From contig DAIDIG010000003.1 of the NCBI GenBank assembly GCA_027459485.1, positions 248,001 through 312,000 on the forward strand: 64,000 nt of DNA, given 5' to 3'. Every line of letters starts with the position of its first letter. Within the stretch, counting starts at the first letter, position 1. This DNA comes from Bdellovibrionales bacterium. GTDB lineage: Bacteria > Bdellovibrionota > Bdellovibrionia > Bdellovibrionales > UBA1609. Made by a program: the position numbers and the translations under genes. Below, in pieces: positions 15,286 through 24,413 of the stretch. The notes beneath the pieces were generated by a model, which saw only the letters and a list, made by a program, of their open reading frames with translations, had not been told where the DNA came from and made no database searches.

Positions 15286-16658
15286 AGTACGGGCCCCAAC
15301 AGTCGACTAAGACCTTCGATTAAAATCCAAAACAGATTTTCGCGCGGCCAGGACAGACATTTTGCTGCGGGTAATTCCAGAAACCACTTTTCAACGTCTT
15401 CAATTTCACGTTCAGCGAAAACCACGACTTCGAGTTCGTAATTGTAAATCAGGCTTCTCATATCAAAATTCGCTGAACCTACGATAGCATAGCTGTCATC
15501 AACGATGAACGCTTTGCCGTGCATGAGTTTAGAAACAAAATGGATGCAGAGCCCTGAAGGAAACAAGTGGCGCAAATATGAACGTCGAACGAGGTCAAGC
15601 AACCAATGATCGGAATGCTCGGGCAGCCAAAGCTTGACGTCAACGCCGCGTCGCGCGGCAAGTTCCAACCCTTTAGTGAGCGATTCATCCGGCACAAAAT
15701 ACGGAGTGGCGATCCAAATTCTCCGTTCAGCTTTGTAGATAGAGGTCAGGTAAAAATCGTACAAAGCGTCGTTCGATACGTCGGGCCCGCTCGCGATAAA
15801 TTGAACATGCCCCGGGCTTTTGTGTGTCGGCGCGTTCACAGTTTTAGATTGAGTCCCGTTAGCGGCAAACTCCCAGTCCCGCTGAAAAATCGCCTCGAGA
15901 TCGGCGACTCCGTCGCCACGCATTTTGAGCGCCAGATCGATCCACCGTTTTTGCTTCGGGCCCTGGTATTCTTCGGCGATATTCATCCCGCCGACCAGCG
16001 CCGATTGCCCATCGATCAAAATCATTTTTCGATGATTGCGCAGATTCGTACGGCCGTGCATCGGGTTATGAAGAAGCGGCATGAAGTGCATGACTTCACC
16101 GCCGCATTTCTTGAGCTTTTTAAACGAAGGGCTGCGCGTCCAAAGCACTCCCATTGTATCGACAAGCACTCGAACTTCGACACCGGCCTGTGCTTTAATT
16201 TCGAGTTCGCGTAGCACTTCGCGCCCAACCGAATCGTTCGCAAAAATATAAATGGTAATGTGAATCGACGTCTTGGCCGAGCGAATGAGACCTAGCATTT
16301 CTGTGAGGGCTTTTGGCCCTGATGAGACAAGTTGAACATCGTCGATTGGTCCTGTCGGGCGCAACCCCAAATTTAATATGAACCTTGCCATGTCGTCTGG
16401 GCCGTCAAAATCAGAAGCCGCAGTTCGGACTTTTGCAATCGGCTTCGGCTGTCGCGCGCTTTTTTTTAATTTTCGATCAGTAATGATTAAGTAGAGCGGA
16501 ATTGCCACGTACGGCAAGACAAGGAGGAACAAGATCCACGCCATCACACTGCCAGGCGATCGCCGCGAACGCAAAACAAACGAAATAAAAAACATTATGG
16601 CGGTCGCTGTGACAGCCGCAAGTAGATGCCGTTCGACCCAAAGCTTAACCCAAAGCAT
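15282..16658 (-). CDS. cls: cardiolipin synthase-type phospholipase D protein
   Basis: A 458-residue membrane protein with two N-terminal helices and two PLD motifs: [17 protein letters not shown] and [18 protein letters not shown]. The family joins two phosphatidylglycerols into cardiolipin and glycerol. The start at 16658 ([11 protein letters not shown]) is preferred to 16769, because upstream codons fall in a decayed kinase gene and add no family-like sequence. The C-terminus overlaps the EEP gene. Confidence 0.88.
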   Translation of the reverse strand: MLWVKLWVERHLLAAVTATAIMFFISFVLRSRRSPGSVMAWILFLLVLPYVAIPLYLIITDRKLKKSARQPKPIAKVRTAASDFDGPDDMARFILNLGLRPTGPIDDVQLVSSGPKALTEMLGLIRSAKTSIHITIYIFANDSVGREVLRELEIKAQAGVEVRVLVDTMGVLWTRSPSFKKLKKCGGEVMHFMPLLHNPMHGRTNLRNHRKMILIDGQSALVGGMNIAEEYQGPKQKRWIDLALKMRGDGVADLEAIFQRDWEFAANGTQSKTVNAPTHKSPGHVQFIASGPDVSNDALYDFYLTSIYKAERRIWIATPYFVPDESLTKGLELAARRGVDVKLWLPEHSDHWLLDLVRRSYLRHLFPSGLCIHFVSKLMHGKAFIVDDSYAIVGSANFDMRSLIYNYELEVVVFAEREIEDVEKWFLELPAAKCLSWPRENLFWILIEGLSRLLGPVL

Positions 16659-16967
16659 GCCAGCCGTCTGCGGGCTGAACGGGTGGCAATATTGGGAGCG
16701 TAAAGTGGAAGGTGCTGCCTTCTCCAACCTGGCTTTCGACCCAAATTTTACCGCCGTGGGCGTCAACAACGCCTTTGCAAATCGAGAGACCTACGCCAAC
16801 GCCAATGTCCCTGTGATCTTTCAACTGCAAATAACGTTCGACTTCTTCAACCTTAAACCGCGCCGCCGCTTTTCTCAGAATTTCCTTTTTCTGTTTAAAC
16901 AACTCAACGAAGCCGCCCACTCTCGCGTCGCGTTGTCGTCCACTAGAAGTATATTGATTCTTTCCAT
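16645..16967 (-). pseudogene. remnant of a receiver/histidine kinase gene
   Basis: Reading from ATG 16967 gives a receiver-domain start ([16 protein letters not shown]) that stops after about 30 codons. In the neighbouring frame, ending at 16645, lies the C-terminus of a histidine kinase ATPase domain ([18 protein letters not shown], then [11 protein letters not shown]). The kinase core, phospho-His and most of the receiver are gone. Both ends survive, the middle is deleted and the frame is shifted. It abuts cls, whose start lies within its last bases. Confidence 0.8.
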
Positions 16968-17259
16968 CGCCCGCCTGCCATTCCATCTGTTTTGTTCAAC
17001 TGCAAAATGGCGGCCATAGATATTGGGCTAAAAAAATGAGCAAATTGTGGAATTATTCCTCGTAAGAAAATGCCTGAGCCGATTTGGCAAAAATATATGG
17101 GACAATTAGCGCACAGGCACTATAACCGTGACTTTGCAAGTTGGAGTGATCGGGATGTACACACGTGCCGCTCGAAACTCGTAACGCTTACCAGGCGAGT
17201 CGCGCGATCGCGGTTTTTATTGTATAGAATGATTGCACGCACACTTCGAGGAGGTCAAA

Positions 17260-17790
17260 TTGCATCCTTGGCATGGAGTTGAGATCGGGACCGACGCCCC
17301 CAAAATCGTAAACGCCGTGATCGAAGTGCCGAAAGGTTCAAAATTAAAATACGAACTAGATAAACAGAGCGGGCTCATCAAAGTCGATCGAGTGCTTTTT
17401 AGTAGCGTCCATTACCCTGCGAATTATGGGTTTATTCCGCGCACGTACTGTGAGGACTTAGACCCGATCGACGTGCTCGTCTTGGGCCAAGAACCGGTCG
17501 TGCCGCTGACGATTATGCGCGCCAAAATCATCGGCGTCATGCGCATGCAAGACCAGGGTAAAACCGACGACAAACTGATTGCCGTTCACACCGACGACCC
17601 CGAGTACTCGCATTACAACACCATCGACGAACTGCCGCCTCATCGCATGGTCGAAATCGAACGTTTTTTCGAAGAGTACAAAGTTCTGGAGAACAAGAAA
17701 GTCGTCGTTGAAAAACGACTCGGTCTGAGCGACGCTTTTCAGATACTGTCTGCCGCGATTCAATCGTATCAGCAAAACTTTCGTGAATGA
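17260..17790 (+). CDS. ppa: inorganic pyrophosphatase, family I
   Basis: A 176-residue soluble enzyme that hydrolyses pyrophosphate to two phosphates. Family I residues are in place: [25 protein letters not shown], and the acidic signature [11 protein letters not shown] with three metal-binding Asp. The start is TTG 17260, five bases after GAGGAGG (17248-17254). A longer ATG frame from 17233 lacks that support. The 290 bases upstream hold no gene; TATAGAAT near 17223-17230 may be its -10 element. Confidence 0.95.
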   Translation: MHPWHGVEIGTDAPKIVNAVIEVPKGSKLKYELDKQSGLIKVDRVLFSSVHYPANYGFIPRTYCEDLDPIDVLVLGQEPVVPLTIMRAKIIGVMRMQDQGKTDDKLIAVHTDDPEYSHYNTIDELPPHRMVEIERFFEEYKVLENKKVVVEKRLGLSDAFQILSAAIQSYQQNFRE

Positions 17791-17799
17791 AAGGCGCTC

Positions 17800-18228
17800 A
17801 TGTTTTCAAGACTATTTAAGTTTTTAATTTTATTTCTCGCGATTTCAGGATTGGCTTTTATCGCCACCACCCAATTGGGCGTTCAATTCGGTACGACGGA
17901 TTTTTGGGATTATCACGGGCTCCTTTTTTTAATTGCGATTGCACTTTTTCCCCGCCTGACATTGCTTCTTTCGAGCGTCCCGTTCGGCGGTCTTTTCTGG
18001 TGGCTCGGGTGGCTATTTGCGCCGCGAATTCTTGTGGCCATACTCGCCACGATTACGTACTGGAATCATAACCCGATTCTCGTGACGCTTTCGTGGTTGG
18101 TTGCGATCGGTCTCGAAAGTTCTGAAAAAAGCGTGATGATTTACCGAACCCGTCGAATGGGTCGAACTGGCGAACATTACCAGTCTGAGAGAGAAATTAT
18201 TGACGTCACCCCGACGCGACGATCTTGA
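17800..18228 (+). CDS. small integral membrane protein
   Basis: A 142-residue protein with about four hydrophobic segments (residues 5-24, 39-59, 62-80 and 84-108) and a basic, polar C-terminus. GAAAGG lies nine bases upstream of the start. It begins nine bases after ppa, probably in one operon. No family recognised; the aromatic WDYHGLLFLIAIALFPR segment may help a search. Confidence 0.6.
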   Translation: MFSRLFKFLILFLAISGLAFIATTQLGVQFGTTDFWDYHGLLFLIAIALFPRLTLLLSSVPFGGLFWWLGWLFAPRILVAILATITYWNHNPILVTLSWLVAIGLESSEKSVMIYRTRRMGRTGEHYQSEREIIDVTPTRRS

Positions 18229-18254
18229 ATTGCACTTGCGGCGACGGCGTCCGT

Positions 18255-19070
18255 CTAATGAACCTCAAACGCGCCGAACCCAATGCTCAAAAAACTGATA
18301 TCGTCTTGAAGTCCGTACCACGAGACGTGAGTGTACGAATAAGCCAAAGTAAACCGGTCTCTCGTGCCGAATTGGTAACCGGCCTCAGCGGTTTCGGATT
18401 GCCCGCCGCGAGTTGGTAAATCAGCCGAAGCGGCCGGGTAATCACCCCACTTACTCGCCGATTGGTTCACATGTCCACTCGTTTGAAAAGCTTGAACTGA
18501 GGCCCCCATAAATAATAATGATTGATTTCCCGGCCGATAACCGATTGATGCGCCGGCATCGGCACCGAGAAATTGGCTGGCCGCACTCCACGGATAACCG
18601 CCCGCTCCGAAAACATCTTTTTGATCACCCGAGATACTCTGGCCGCCGGCATCAAGGTGGCAAAAAATGGCCGAAGACCAAACATGCGCACCCGCCTCGC
18701 TGTAGGCATCGCCGAGTATTTGTTTTTTTGCCATCAGCTGAACGTTGGGGGCGAGCGAACCCAGGCCGACAAAATCCGTGGCAACACCGAACTCCCATTT
18801 TTTACCCGCCGAATAGTCGAGACCACCCATCGCGAGTGTCGCCTTGCCAAGGTCGGGCGGCGAGTTCACGTTCAACGGCCGCGCGGCCGCATCGTCAACC
18901 AAAGTCATTTGTTCACCGGGAGATGTATTTGCGACAATCGCCACTTTACCAGGTTGATCGGTAAAAGCTTCGGGCGTTTCAACTGTTGCGACAGGGCCCT
19001 GCGTATACAAAGTCGTGCAACCGCACAGTACAACGATCAGAATTGCACCGAATAAAACCGCGACTTTCAT
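18255..19070 (-). CDS. lipoprotein with beta-rich, barrel-like body
   Basis: The 271-residue protein starts at MKVAVLF (an upstream ATG at 19085 adds five residues). The lipobox VLCGC puts the lipidated Cys near residue 17-18. The mature part alternates polar and aromatic residues, and ends in strands such as RFTLAYSYTHVSW and FLSIGFGAFEVH, resembling an outer-membrane porin-like fold attached to a lipid anchor. Family unknown. It converges on the upstream membrane-protein gene. Confidence 0.6.
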   Translation of the reverse strand: MKVAVLFGAILIVVLCGCTTLYTQGPVATVETPEAFTDQPGKVAIVANTSPGEQMTLVDDAAARPLNVNSPPDLGKATLAMGGLDYSAGKKWEFGVATDFVGLGSLAPNVQLMAKKQILGDAYSEAGAHVWSSAIFCHLDAGGQSISGDQKDVFGAGGYPWSAASQFLGADAGASIGYRPGNQSLLFMGASVQAFQTSGHVNQSASKWGDYPAASADLPTRGGQSETAEAGYQFGTRDRFTLAYSYTHVSWYGLQDDISFLSIGFGAFEVH

Positions 19071-19194
19071 TTGGCAGATATCCATATGTATGAAGGCGAA
19101 GGTCTAGCGGTTACATAGAAGAAAATCAAGACTCGAATCGAAAATCTGGACACCTCACTGAGAATAATGAAATATCGTAAAAGGAGGGTCATTT

Positions 19195-19875
19195 ATGCGA
19201 TCAAAACCTTGGGCCATCAAAGCCATATCGATTACTCTTCTACTCGTCCCTTTGGCACTGCTCGCGATGTTCTACGTTTCGAAATCGATGGGGCGCATCA
19301 CACGGATCTCAACGAGCACCGTTGAGCTCGTTTGTCTCTTCGGTATCGCGAGCGTCGTGACGGCCTATAGTGTGTGGCGCGTCCGCATTTGGGGCTATGC
19401 TTTATTATTTATTTTCGGTTTAGTCGTCGTCATAGCCGACACCCAACAACTCATTCGTGACCCAAAAAGTCTGAACCCGTTTTATTTCGTCGATCTCGCA
19501 ATGATCGCGTGTGCATTTTTTTTACTGACCAGAAAGCGCGTTCGCGAAGTTTACTTTAACCCAAAGGTCAGATGGTGGGAGCGCCCGAAGCGCCACCACG
19601 TCGAATTCGACGGTTCGTTTGAGATCGGCAGCGAGCGAATCACAGCTCCTATATTAGATATTTCAATCGGTGGTTGTTTTGCCGATATGCAAGCGCCTTC
19701 GCAAATCGGCGAGAGTATCAAAGTCAAAATCAGTCACAGTAACGCTGAACTCTCGTGCGAGGGGCGAATTGTCCGAGTGAGTGACAATCCGCGCGGCGCG
19801 GGCATCATGTTTACAAACCTATCAAAATCAAATCGCCGGCAAATCAAACAAATAATAAAGACTCTACAAGCTTAA
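19195..19875 (+). CDS. membrane-anchored PilZ-domain protein
   Basis: Four membrane helices fill residues 5-120; a PilZ domain follows to the end (226 residues). The second PilZ motif is intact (LDISIGGCF), but the first, usually RxxxR, reads RHHVE, with Glu in place of the second Arg. Cyclic di-GMP binding may therefore be weak or lost. AGGAGGG precedes the ATG. PilZ domains usually turn c-di-GMP levels into motility or envelope responses. Confidence 0.8.
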   Translation: MRSKPWAIKAISITLLLVPLALLAMFYVSKSMGRITRISTSTVELVCLFGIASVVTAYSVWRVRIWGYALLFIFGLVVVIADTQQLIRDPKSLNPFYFVDLAMIACAFFLLTRKRVREVYFNPKVRWWERPKRHHVEFDGSFEIGSERITAPILDISIGGCFADMQAPSQIGESIKVKISHSNAELSCEGRIVRVSDNPRGAGIMFTNLSKSNRRQIKQIIKTLQA

Positions 19876-19880
19876 AAAAT

Positions 19881-20421
19881 TTATGTCCGCGCAAGCAAAA
19901 ACGCTTCAGCGCGACCGGCACGTAAACCATCGGACCGCTGAGCAAAATAGCGTTGATACAAGTCATCGCCAGAAACGTATGCAGCGGATTTAAAACCTGC
20001 GCTTTTCGCGAGATCCATCATTTCAGTCGGAGTAAACAGACTGCCGCTTTTGCTTCCACGCCTGCGGCCCCGGTTGATCCACTTCGAAGATCTGCATGCG
20101 CGAAGCAATATCGGCCCGGCGTTGAGCAAACGTGTCGAGGCCCGCTCCTAAAATTAAATATTGAGAAACACCCCTACTCGCTTCATCTGTCACGACATCT
20201 TCAATAAAGCGAGCACGCCCCACCACGGACGCTCGCATCCCTCTAGAAAATTCGAGGTTCATATCCGGCCGATCGCGCCACAACTCTTCATCGACCAGCT
20301 TGACGCCCACCTCGTCTATTAAAATGTGCGGTTCGGCGTCGACCTGCAGATGCAAAGCCCGCCAGAGAGCCACCCGAACCGCCGTGTGCTCGGGGGCAAT
20401 CAAGTCTTGATTTAACGTCAT
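19881..20421 (-). pseudogene. remnant of a TIGR00027-type SAM methyltransferase
   Basis: The N-terminal part (20421 to about 20055) keeps the family start, the SAM loop LILGAGLDTFAQR and FEVDQPGPQAWKQKR. The C-terminal part (about 20050 to 19881) sits in another frame with SLFTPTEMMDLAKSAGF and YFAQRSDGLRAGRAEAF. Together they make about 180 residues, against roughly 270-300 in the family. About 100 middle residues are missing and the frame is broken at the junction. Confidence 0.82.
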
Positions 20422-20539
20422 CGTTGAAATGATACACGTGAAGCGCTATTTTTCAACGAAACGCCGACTTTAAAGAAACGTCTTGAAGCGAAATTCAGGC
20501 ATCATGTTTGCATTTTTAAAAAGAGAGAAAGGAGCAATT

Positions 20540-21001
20540 ATGCCAAGACATCGATATGAAGATGAAGAGTACGATGAAGATAGAGGCAGAACTTCTCACG
20601 GGCGCTCGTCTCGAAGCCGGCGAAGTGGATCTATGTCAACCGAAGGAGCGGGCCGATTAGGAGGGCGAAGTACGGCGAGAAGCCATGGTCGTGAATTTTA
20701 CGAAGATATCGGTCACCGTGGCGGAGAACGTGTCGCGCGCGAATATGGGCCGGAATTCTACTCTGAGATCGGCAGAAAGGGCGGACGTCGCGTAGCCGAG
20801 GAATATGGCCGACCGTATTATGAAGAGATCGGTCACAAAGGCGGCGAAGCGGTATCGCACAAATACGGCCCCGAGTTTTATTCGGATATCGGGCGGAGAG
20901 GTGGACGTTCGCGCGGAGACGAAATGCAACGGTCGAGTGGGCGCGGCCGCAGCCGATACGATGAAGACGAAGAAGACCGCGATCGTGACTGGGACCGCTA
21001 A
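20540..21001 (+). CDS. KGG-repeat stress-type protein
   Basis: A 153-residue, highly charged protein with four repeats of about 22 residues, each ending in an (H/R)(R/K)GG block after GPEFYSEIG-like sequence. This is the pattern of the KGG family (stress-induced, GsiB/YciG-like proteins). The N-terminus is acidic/basic mixed (RYEDEEYDEDRG); the C-terminus is a string of Asp, Arg and Glu. AAAGGAG precedes ATG 20540. Such proteins are largely disordered and appear under desiccation or general stress. Confidence 0.8.
   Translation: MPRHRYEDEEYDEDRGRTSHGRSSRSRRSGSMSTEGAGRLGGRSTARSHGREFYEDIGHRGGERVAREYGPEFYSEIGRKGGRRVAEEYGRPYYEEIGHKGGEAVSHKYGPEFYSDIGRRGGRSRGDEMQRSSGRGRSRYDEDEEDRDRDWDR
20691..20910 (+). 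repeat. 66-bp coding tandem repeats of the KGG protein
   Basis: About 3.5 imperfect 66-bp units run in phase with the codons. They share GAATTYTAC...GATATCGG...GGCGGA-like cores and have diverged mainly at third positions, pointing to old duplications kept under protein selection. Confidence 0.65.
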
Positions 21002-21048
21002 TTCAGATCGCGGCTAAAGCCCGGCAAAAATTCGCCGATAAGGGGGTG

Positions 21049-21525
21049 ATGAGACGTTTACTGCACGTGGTGAGCGCTATCGCGGTTTTGACCGGGCTTG
21101 AGTTCTACTATGCTAACTTTATTGTTCCAAAACGAGACACCACCGGAAAAGTAACCATGGCCGTTACGACGGGCGTGATCGATACCGGTGAAAAATCGCC
21201 CGACCACTTAATATACGTCCTCAAAAAGAAAAAATACGTCTGGATTGATCAGAAATGGTATCACTTTAACCCTGAGCACGTTTACCTGATCCAAGGCGTG
21301 CCCACACTTTTCATTAGAAGCCGATCAAAAAAAGAATCGAAGGCGGCCGACGCCGGGACATTGGTTTGGGACCAGAAAATCATTTCGAACTTGAACAGGA
21401 TGTTAATTAACAATCCGCTCAAAGTGTACACTCCGACCGGAATGAAGGCTCTCGTCGATGCTGCAAAAGCGACACAAAAAGAAATGCAGGCGCGCACAGC
21501 TGAAATCGATAGCCAAACTCAATAA
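21049..21525 (+). CDS. anchored protein of unknown function
   Basis: The 158-residue protein has one N-terminal membrane helix (residues 5-20) and a soluble, mostly extracytoplasmic domain. That domain carries a Lys-rich strand (LKKKKYVWIDQKWYHF) and a C-terminal helix. GTG 21046 and ATG 21049 are both possible starts; AAGGGGG overlaps the former. It ends 20 bases before the polyferredoxin gene on the same strand. It may serve that electron-transfer module, but no family is recognised. Confidence 0.6.
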   Translation: MRRLLHVVSAIAVLTGLEFYYANFIVPKRDTTGKVTMAVTTGVIDTGEKSPDHLIYVLKKKKYVWIDQKWYHFNPEHVYLIQGVPTLFIRSRSKKESKAADAGTLVWDQKIISNLNRMLINNPLKVYTPTGMKALVDAAKATQKEMQARTAEIDSQTQ

Positions 21526-21545
21526 ACAGCGCTTACTATAAACGA

Positions 21546-22622
21546 ATGAAGTCGAAGCGTTCGAGCGCCGAGATCCTTTTTCTCATTTTATTTTACCCGA
21601 TTCTGCTGTCATTTTATTTGATATACAAATACCCAACCTGGTTTGTTAGCGCCGACAAGGTCGCCTCAACATTCTATTGGTTTCATATGTCCACTTCATT
21701 TTGGTACGCCACAGCTTATACCGCTGTCGTTTGCTCGATTGCCGGTTGGGTCGTGTGGCGCGGCAAAACTCCTTACGGCAAAGATAAGAATAAGCCGCTC
21801 AGCCCTTATCAACGTAAAAAATTCGCCAGCATCTTTGTCGCTCAACTAGTGTTTTTTTATTTGGTGCCCTACATTCTACCGTTGATTTTACATCACCACT
21901 CGTTATTCACCGATTCGTACGAGCCGGTGAACAAAAACGCATATGTGTACGTATATAACGGATTCACTTCACTCGGCGGTTTTGCTTATATTTTTGTGGT
22001 TGTCCCCGTATCGGTTTGGTTTTTCGGTAAGCGCTATTGCTCATGGTTTTGCGCCTGCGGAAATTTGGCCGAAGTCATCGGCATCACGCCTTGGGGCAAC
22101 CGCTGGGTAACCGAGCGCACCCCCCGCGGGCCGACGGCTCGCAAATGGGAAGCCTTACAGTATATCGTTCTCGGTTTTGCCGTTGCGTTCGGTATCGTAT
22201 TGTTTTTACAGACTTGGAAGGTGATTTCAGCCCCGAATTTAGTCACAGCTCTACGCCAATTTCAAGATCTCGCAATTGATCTTATATTCGGAGCGTTGGT
22301 TGGACTCGGGGCTTACCCACTGTTGGGAACACGTATGTGGTGTCGATACGGCTGCCCGCTCGCCGCCGGCATGAGACTTTACGGCAAGTATGCGAAATCG
22401 CAATTTCAGGTCGTGGCAAACGACGGCTGCAAAGGTCTAAATTTATGTACAACTCAGTGCCCGATGGGAATAGACGTCGCCAGTTACGCCCATGAAAATG
22501 GCGTCGCAACGCAAGGCCAATTCGGATTACAAAATTCGCCATGCATCGGCTGCGGCGGCTGTATCGATATTTGCCCCGTTCAGGCTTTGTCATTTAAAAA
22601 AATTCTTGGCGGAACTTCATAA
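21546..22622 (+). CDS. NapH/CcoG-like membrane polyferredoxin
   Basis: A 358-residue protein with about five membrane helices. It has two cytoplasmic Cys motifs of the NapH/NosR type (CSWFCACGN at about 168, CRYGCPLA at about 269). The C-terminal ferredoxin region carries CKGLNLCTTQCPMG and CIGCGGCIDICPVQ, enough for two 4Fe-4S clusters. These proteins pass electrons across or along the inner membrane. The stop overlaps the start of the reductase gene (TAATG), so the two products likely work together. Partner and acceptor are unknown. Confidence 0.85.
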   Translation: MKSKRSSAEILFLILFYPILLSFYLIYKYPTWFVSADKVASTFYWFHMSTSFWYATAYTAVVCSIAGWVVWRGKTPYGKDKNKPLSPYQRKKFASIFVAQLVFFYLVPYILPLILHHHSLFTDSYEPVNKNAYVYVYNGFTSLGGFAYIFVVVPVSVWFFGKRYCSWFCACGNLAEVIGITPWGNRWVTERTPRGPTARKWEALQYIVLGFAVAFGIVLFLQTWKVISAPNLVTALRQFQDLAIDLIFGALVGLGAYPLLGTRMWCRYGCPLAAGMRLYGKYAKSQFQVVANDGCKGLNLCTTQCPMGIDVASYAHENGVATQGQFGLQNSPCIGCGGCIDICPVQALSFKKILGGTS

Positions 22623-23758
22623 TGTCGGCGCCTCTACTCCACCTTACTGTCGGCGTCGTCTCTTTACTTTTGTTAATTGTCGCCAGTCGTTTTGCCGCTC
22701 ACCGGTACGGCGCCGGTGAAGATTCACATTCACTAAATGACCCCAGCACTCGCTGGATCGGCAAAGAGCGGGTGCAGCTCATCGCAATCGTGGATGAAGC
22801 TCAGGATATCAAAACGTTCACCGTGCAACGAGCGGACGGCAAAGCGTTCCCGCCTTTTCGTGCCGGGCAATTTCTGAGCTTTCAGATCGGCGAAGACTCT
22901 AAACAAGTTCGCTCCTATTCGATCGCTTCGAGTGCCGATCAGTCTCAAACGCGAGTTGACGTGGCGATCAAAAGGCTCGAGGGCGGCTTCGGCTCGCAAT
23001 GGTTTCACGAGCGCAAAGTTGGAGAGTGGCTTTGGGCGTACGGCCCATCCGGCCGGTTCACGGATGTCTCAGCCGGCCAAGAACTTCGTGTTTTCATTGC
23101 TGGCGGCATCGGCATCACACCCATCCTATCGATGATTCGTACTCGCATCGCGCGAAATGCGCCCGGCCGCATGGTTCTTATTTATGGAGTTCGATCCCCC
23201 AATGATCTTGCATTCGATTCAGTACTTCGCGAACTCGCGTCGAACAAAATGCAACTGACTTATGTACCGCTATTTTCGGAGGCGCCACCACGCCAACGGA
23301 TCACGCTCGATATCGTCCGCCAGTACGTGGCAAATTTAGCTGACGCGCGCTTTTTTATTTGCGGCCCGACGGCGATGAACGATTCAATCACGGGCGATCT
23401 GCTGGCGGCCGGCGTTAGGGAAGATCTCATCCACGACGAAAAATTTGTATCAAAGACGATGCTCGATCCCGCCCTTTTGCGTGAGCGAGAGGCCATTGTT
23501 CGCGTCTCGACGCAGTCATATTTGTATGCAGGCCGCGAGTCGCTTCTCGATTTTCTCGAAGGCCACGGCGTGAATGTGGCATCAGCCTGCCGAAGCGGCG
23601 TCTGCGGCAGTTGTAAATGCGTTGTACGCGGCGAGTACGAGGCCCTCACGGACACCGGCCTCTCGCGCGTCGAAAAACAACTCGGCTACACGCTCACGTG
23701 CGTGACCTATCCGAAGAATGGGTCTCAACTGGAAGTGGTTCTGCCGGGAACAGTTTGA
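22622..23758 (+). CDS. flavin oxidoreductase with C-terminal 2Fe-2S domain
   Basis: The 378-residue protein has an N-terminal hydrophobic anchor, an FNR-type module (FAD motif RSYSIASS; nucleotide motif AGGIGITPILSM) and a plant-type ferredoxin domain with CRSGVCGSCKC plus a later Cys (TLTCVTYP). This is the build of hybrid-cluster-protein or flavohaemoglobin-like reductases, moving electrons from NAD(P)H to FAD to 2Fe-2S. It is coupled to the polyferredoxin gene upstream. Its 3' end overlaps the convergent TVP38 gene by 65 bases. Confidence 0.87.
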   Translation: MSAPLLHLTVGVVSLLLLIVASRFAAHRYGAGEDSHSLNDPSTRWIGKERVQLIAIVDEAQDIKTFTVQRADGKAFPPFRAGQFLSFQIGEDSKQVRSYSIASSADQSQTRVDVAIKRLEGGFGSQWFHERKVGEWLWAYGPSGRFTDVSAGQELRVFIAGGIGITPILSMIRTRIARNAPGRMVLIYGVRSPNDLAFDSVLRELASNKMQLTYVPLFSEAPPRQRITLDIVRQYVANLADARFFICGPTAMNDSITGDLLAAGVREDLIHDEKFVSKTMLDPALLREREAIVRVSTQSYLYAGRESLLDFLEGHGVNVASACRSGVCGSCKCVVRGEYEALTDTGLSRVEKQLGYTLTCVTYPKNGSQLEVVLPGTV

Positions 23759-24413
23759 TCGACACAAACCGCGCCGCCAACGGAAAAATCGCCAAAAGCA
23801 AAAATGCTATCAATACCGCAGGGGTCATAATGTCATGCAGCGAATTCAACTGCGCGAGCCGAGTGCCCGCGTTCACATACAAAATGGCTCCTGGGATCAT
23901 ACCCACCTGACTCACCCAGTAGTACCGCCATGGTCGAATCGAAGTCAGACCCATTAGAAGGTTGATCAGCCAAAACGGAACCACCGGATTCAGTCGCAAT
24001 GAAAGTAAATACGCAATTTCGTTTCGAGCCACACCAGCTCGCAACTTCTTGAGCATAAATCGATATTTATCTTCGATCAGCTTTCGAAAGACCGACCGTG
24101 CTAATAAAAACGCGATAGTGGCCCCGATGGTCGCGGCAAATGACGCGAGAAACAAGCCGACCCAGAGCCCGAACAAACTGCCGGCCAGCAGTGTGAGAAT
24201 CGTCGCGCCCGGAAAAGAAATCGACGTGAGTGCGATGTAAATCGCGCAAAATGCCATGGCGGCTGAAAATGGGTGGGCGTGCCGATAAACGTCCCACTGC
24301 AATCGGTGTGTTTTCAAATAACCCAACGTAACGGAGTGCAAGAGCGCAAATTTGTAAATCAGTGCAAAGCCGATGACTGCAAGTAGAATCCATCGTTTTG
24401 ATCGCTCACGCAT
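23694..24413 (-). CDS. TVP38/TMEM64 (SNARE-associated/DedA-like) membrane protein
   Basis: A 239-residue protein with about five membrane helices and the family core: FPGATILTLLAGSLFG, then RLNPVVPFWLINLLMGLT and WVSQVGMIPGAILYVNAG. The start at 24413 (MRERSKRW) overlaps the end of kdpD by eight bases, so it is probably the last gene of the kdp operon. Members affect lipid trafficking and envelope stress. The 65-base overlap with the convergent reductase gene is unusual. Confidence 0.85.
   Translation of the reverse strand: MRERSKRWILLAVIGFALIYKFALLHSVTLGYLKTHRLQWDVYRHAHPFSAAMAFCAIYIALTSISFPGATILTLLAGSLFGLWVGLFLASFAATIGATIAFLLARSVFRKLIEDKYRFMLKKLRAGVARNEIAYLLSLRLNPVVPFWLINLLMGLTSIRPWRYYWVSQVGMIPGAILYVNAGTRLAQLNSLHDIMTPAVLIAFLLLAIFPLAARFVSIKLFPAEPLPVETHSSDRSRT

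Noticed and set aside
17070-17282. 70-codon open frame upstream of ppa
   Set aside because: Basic, Arg-rich translation without ribosome site or family; it overlaps the well-supported ppa start.
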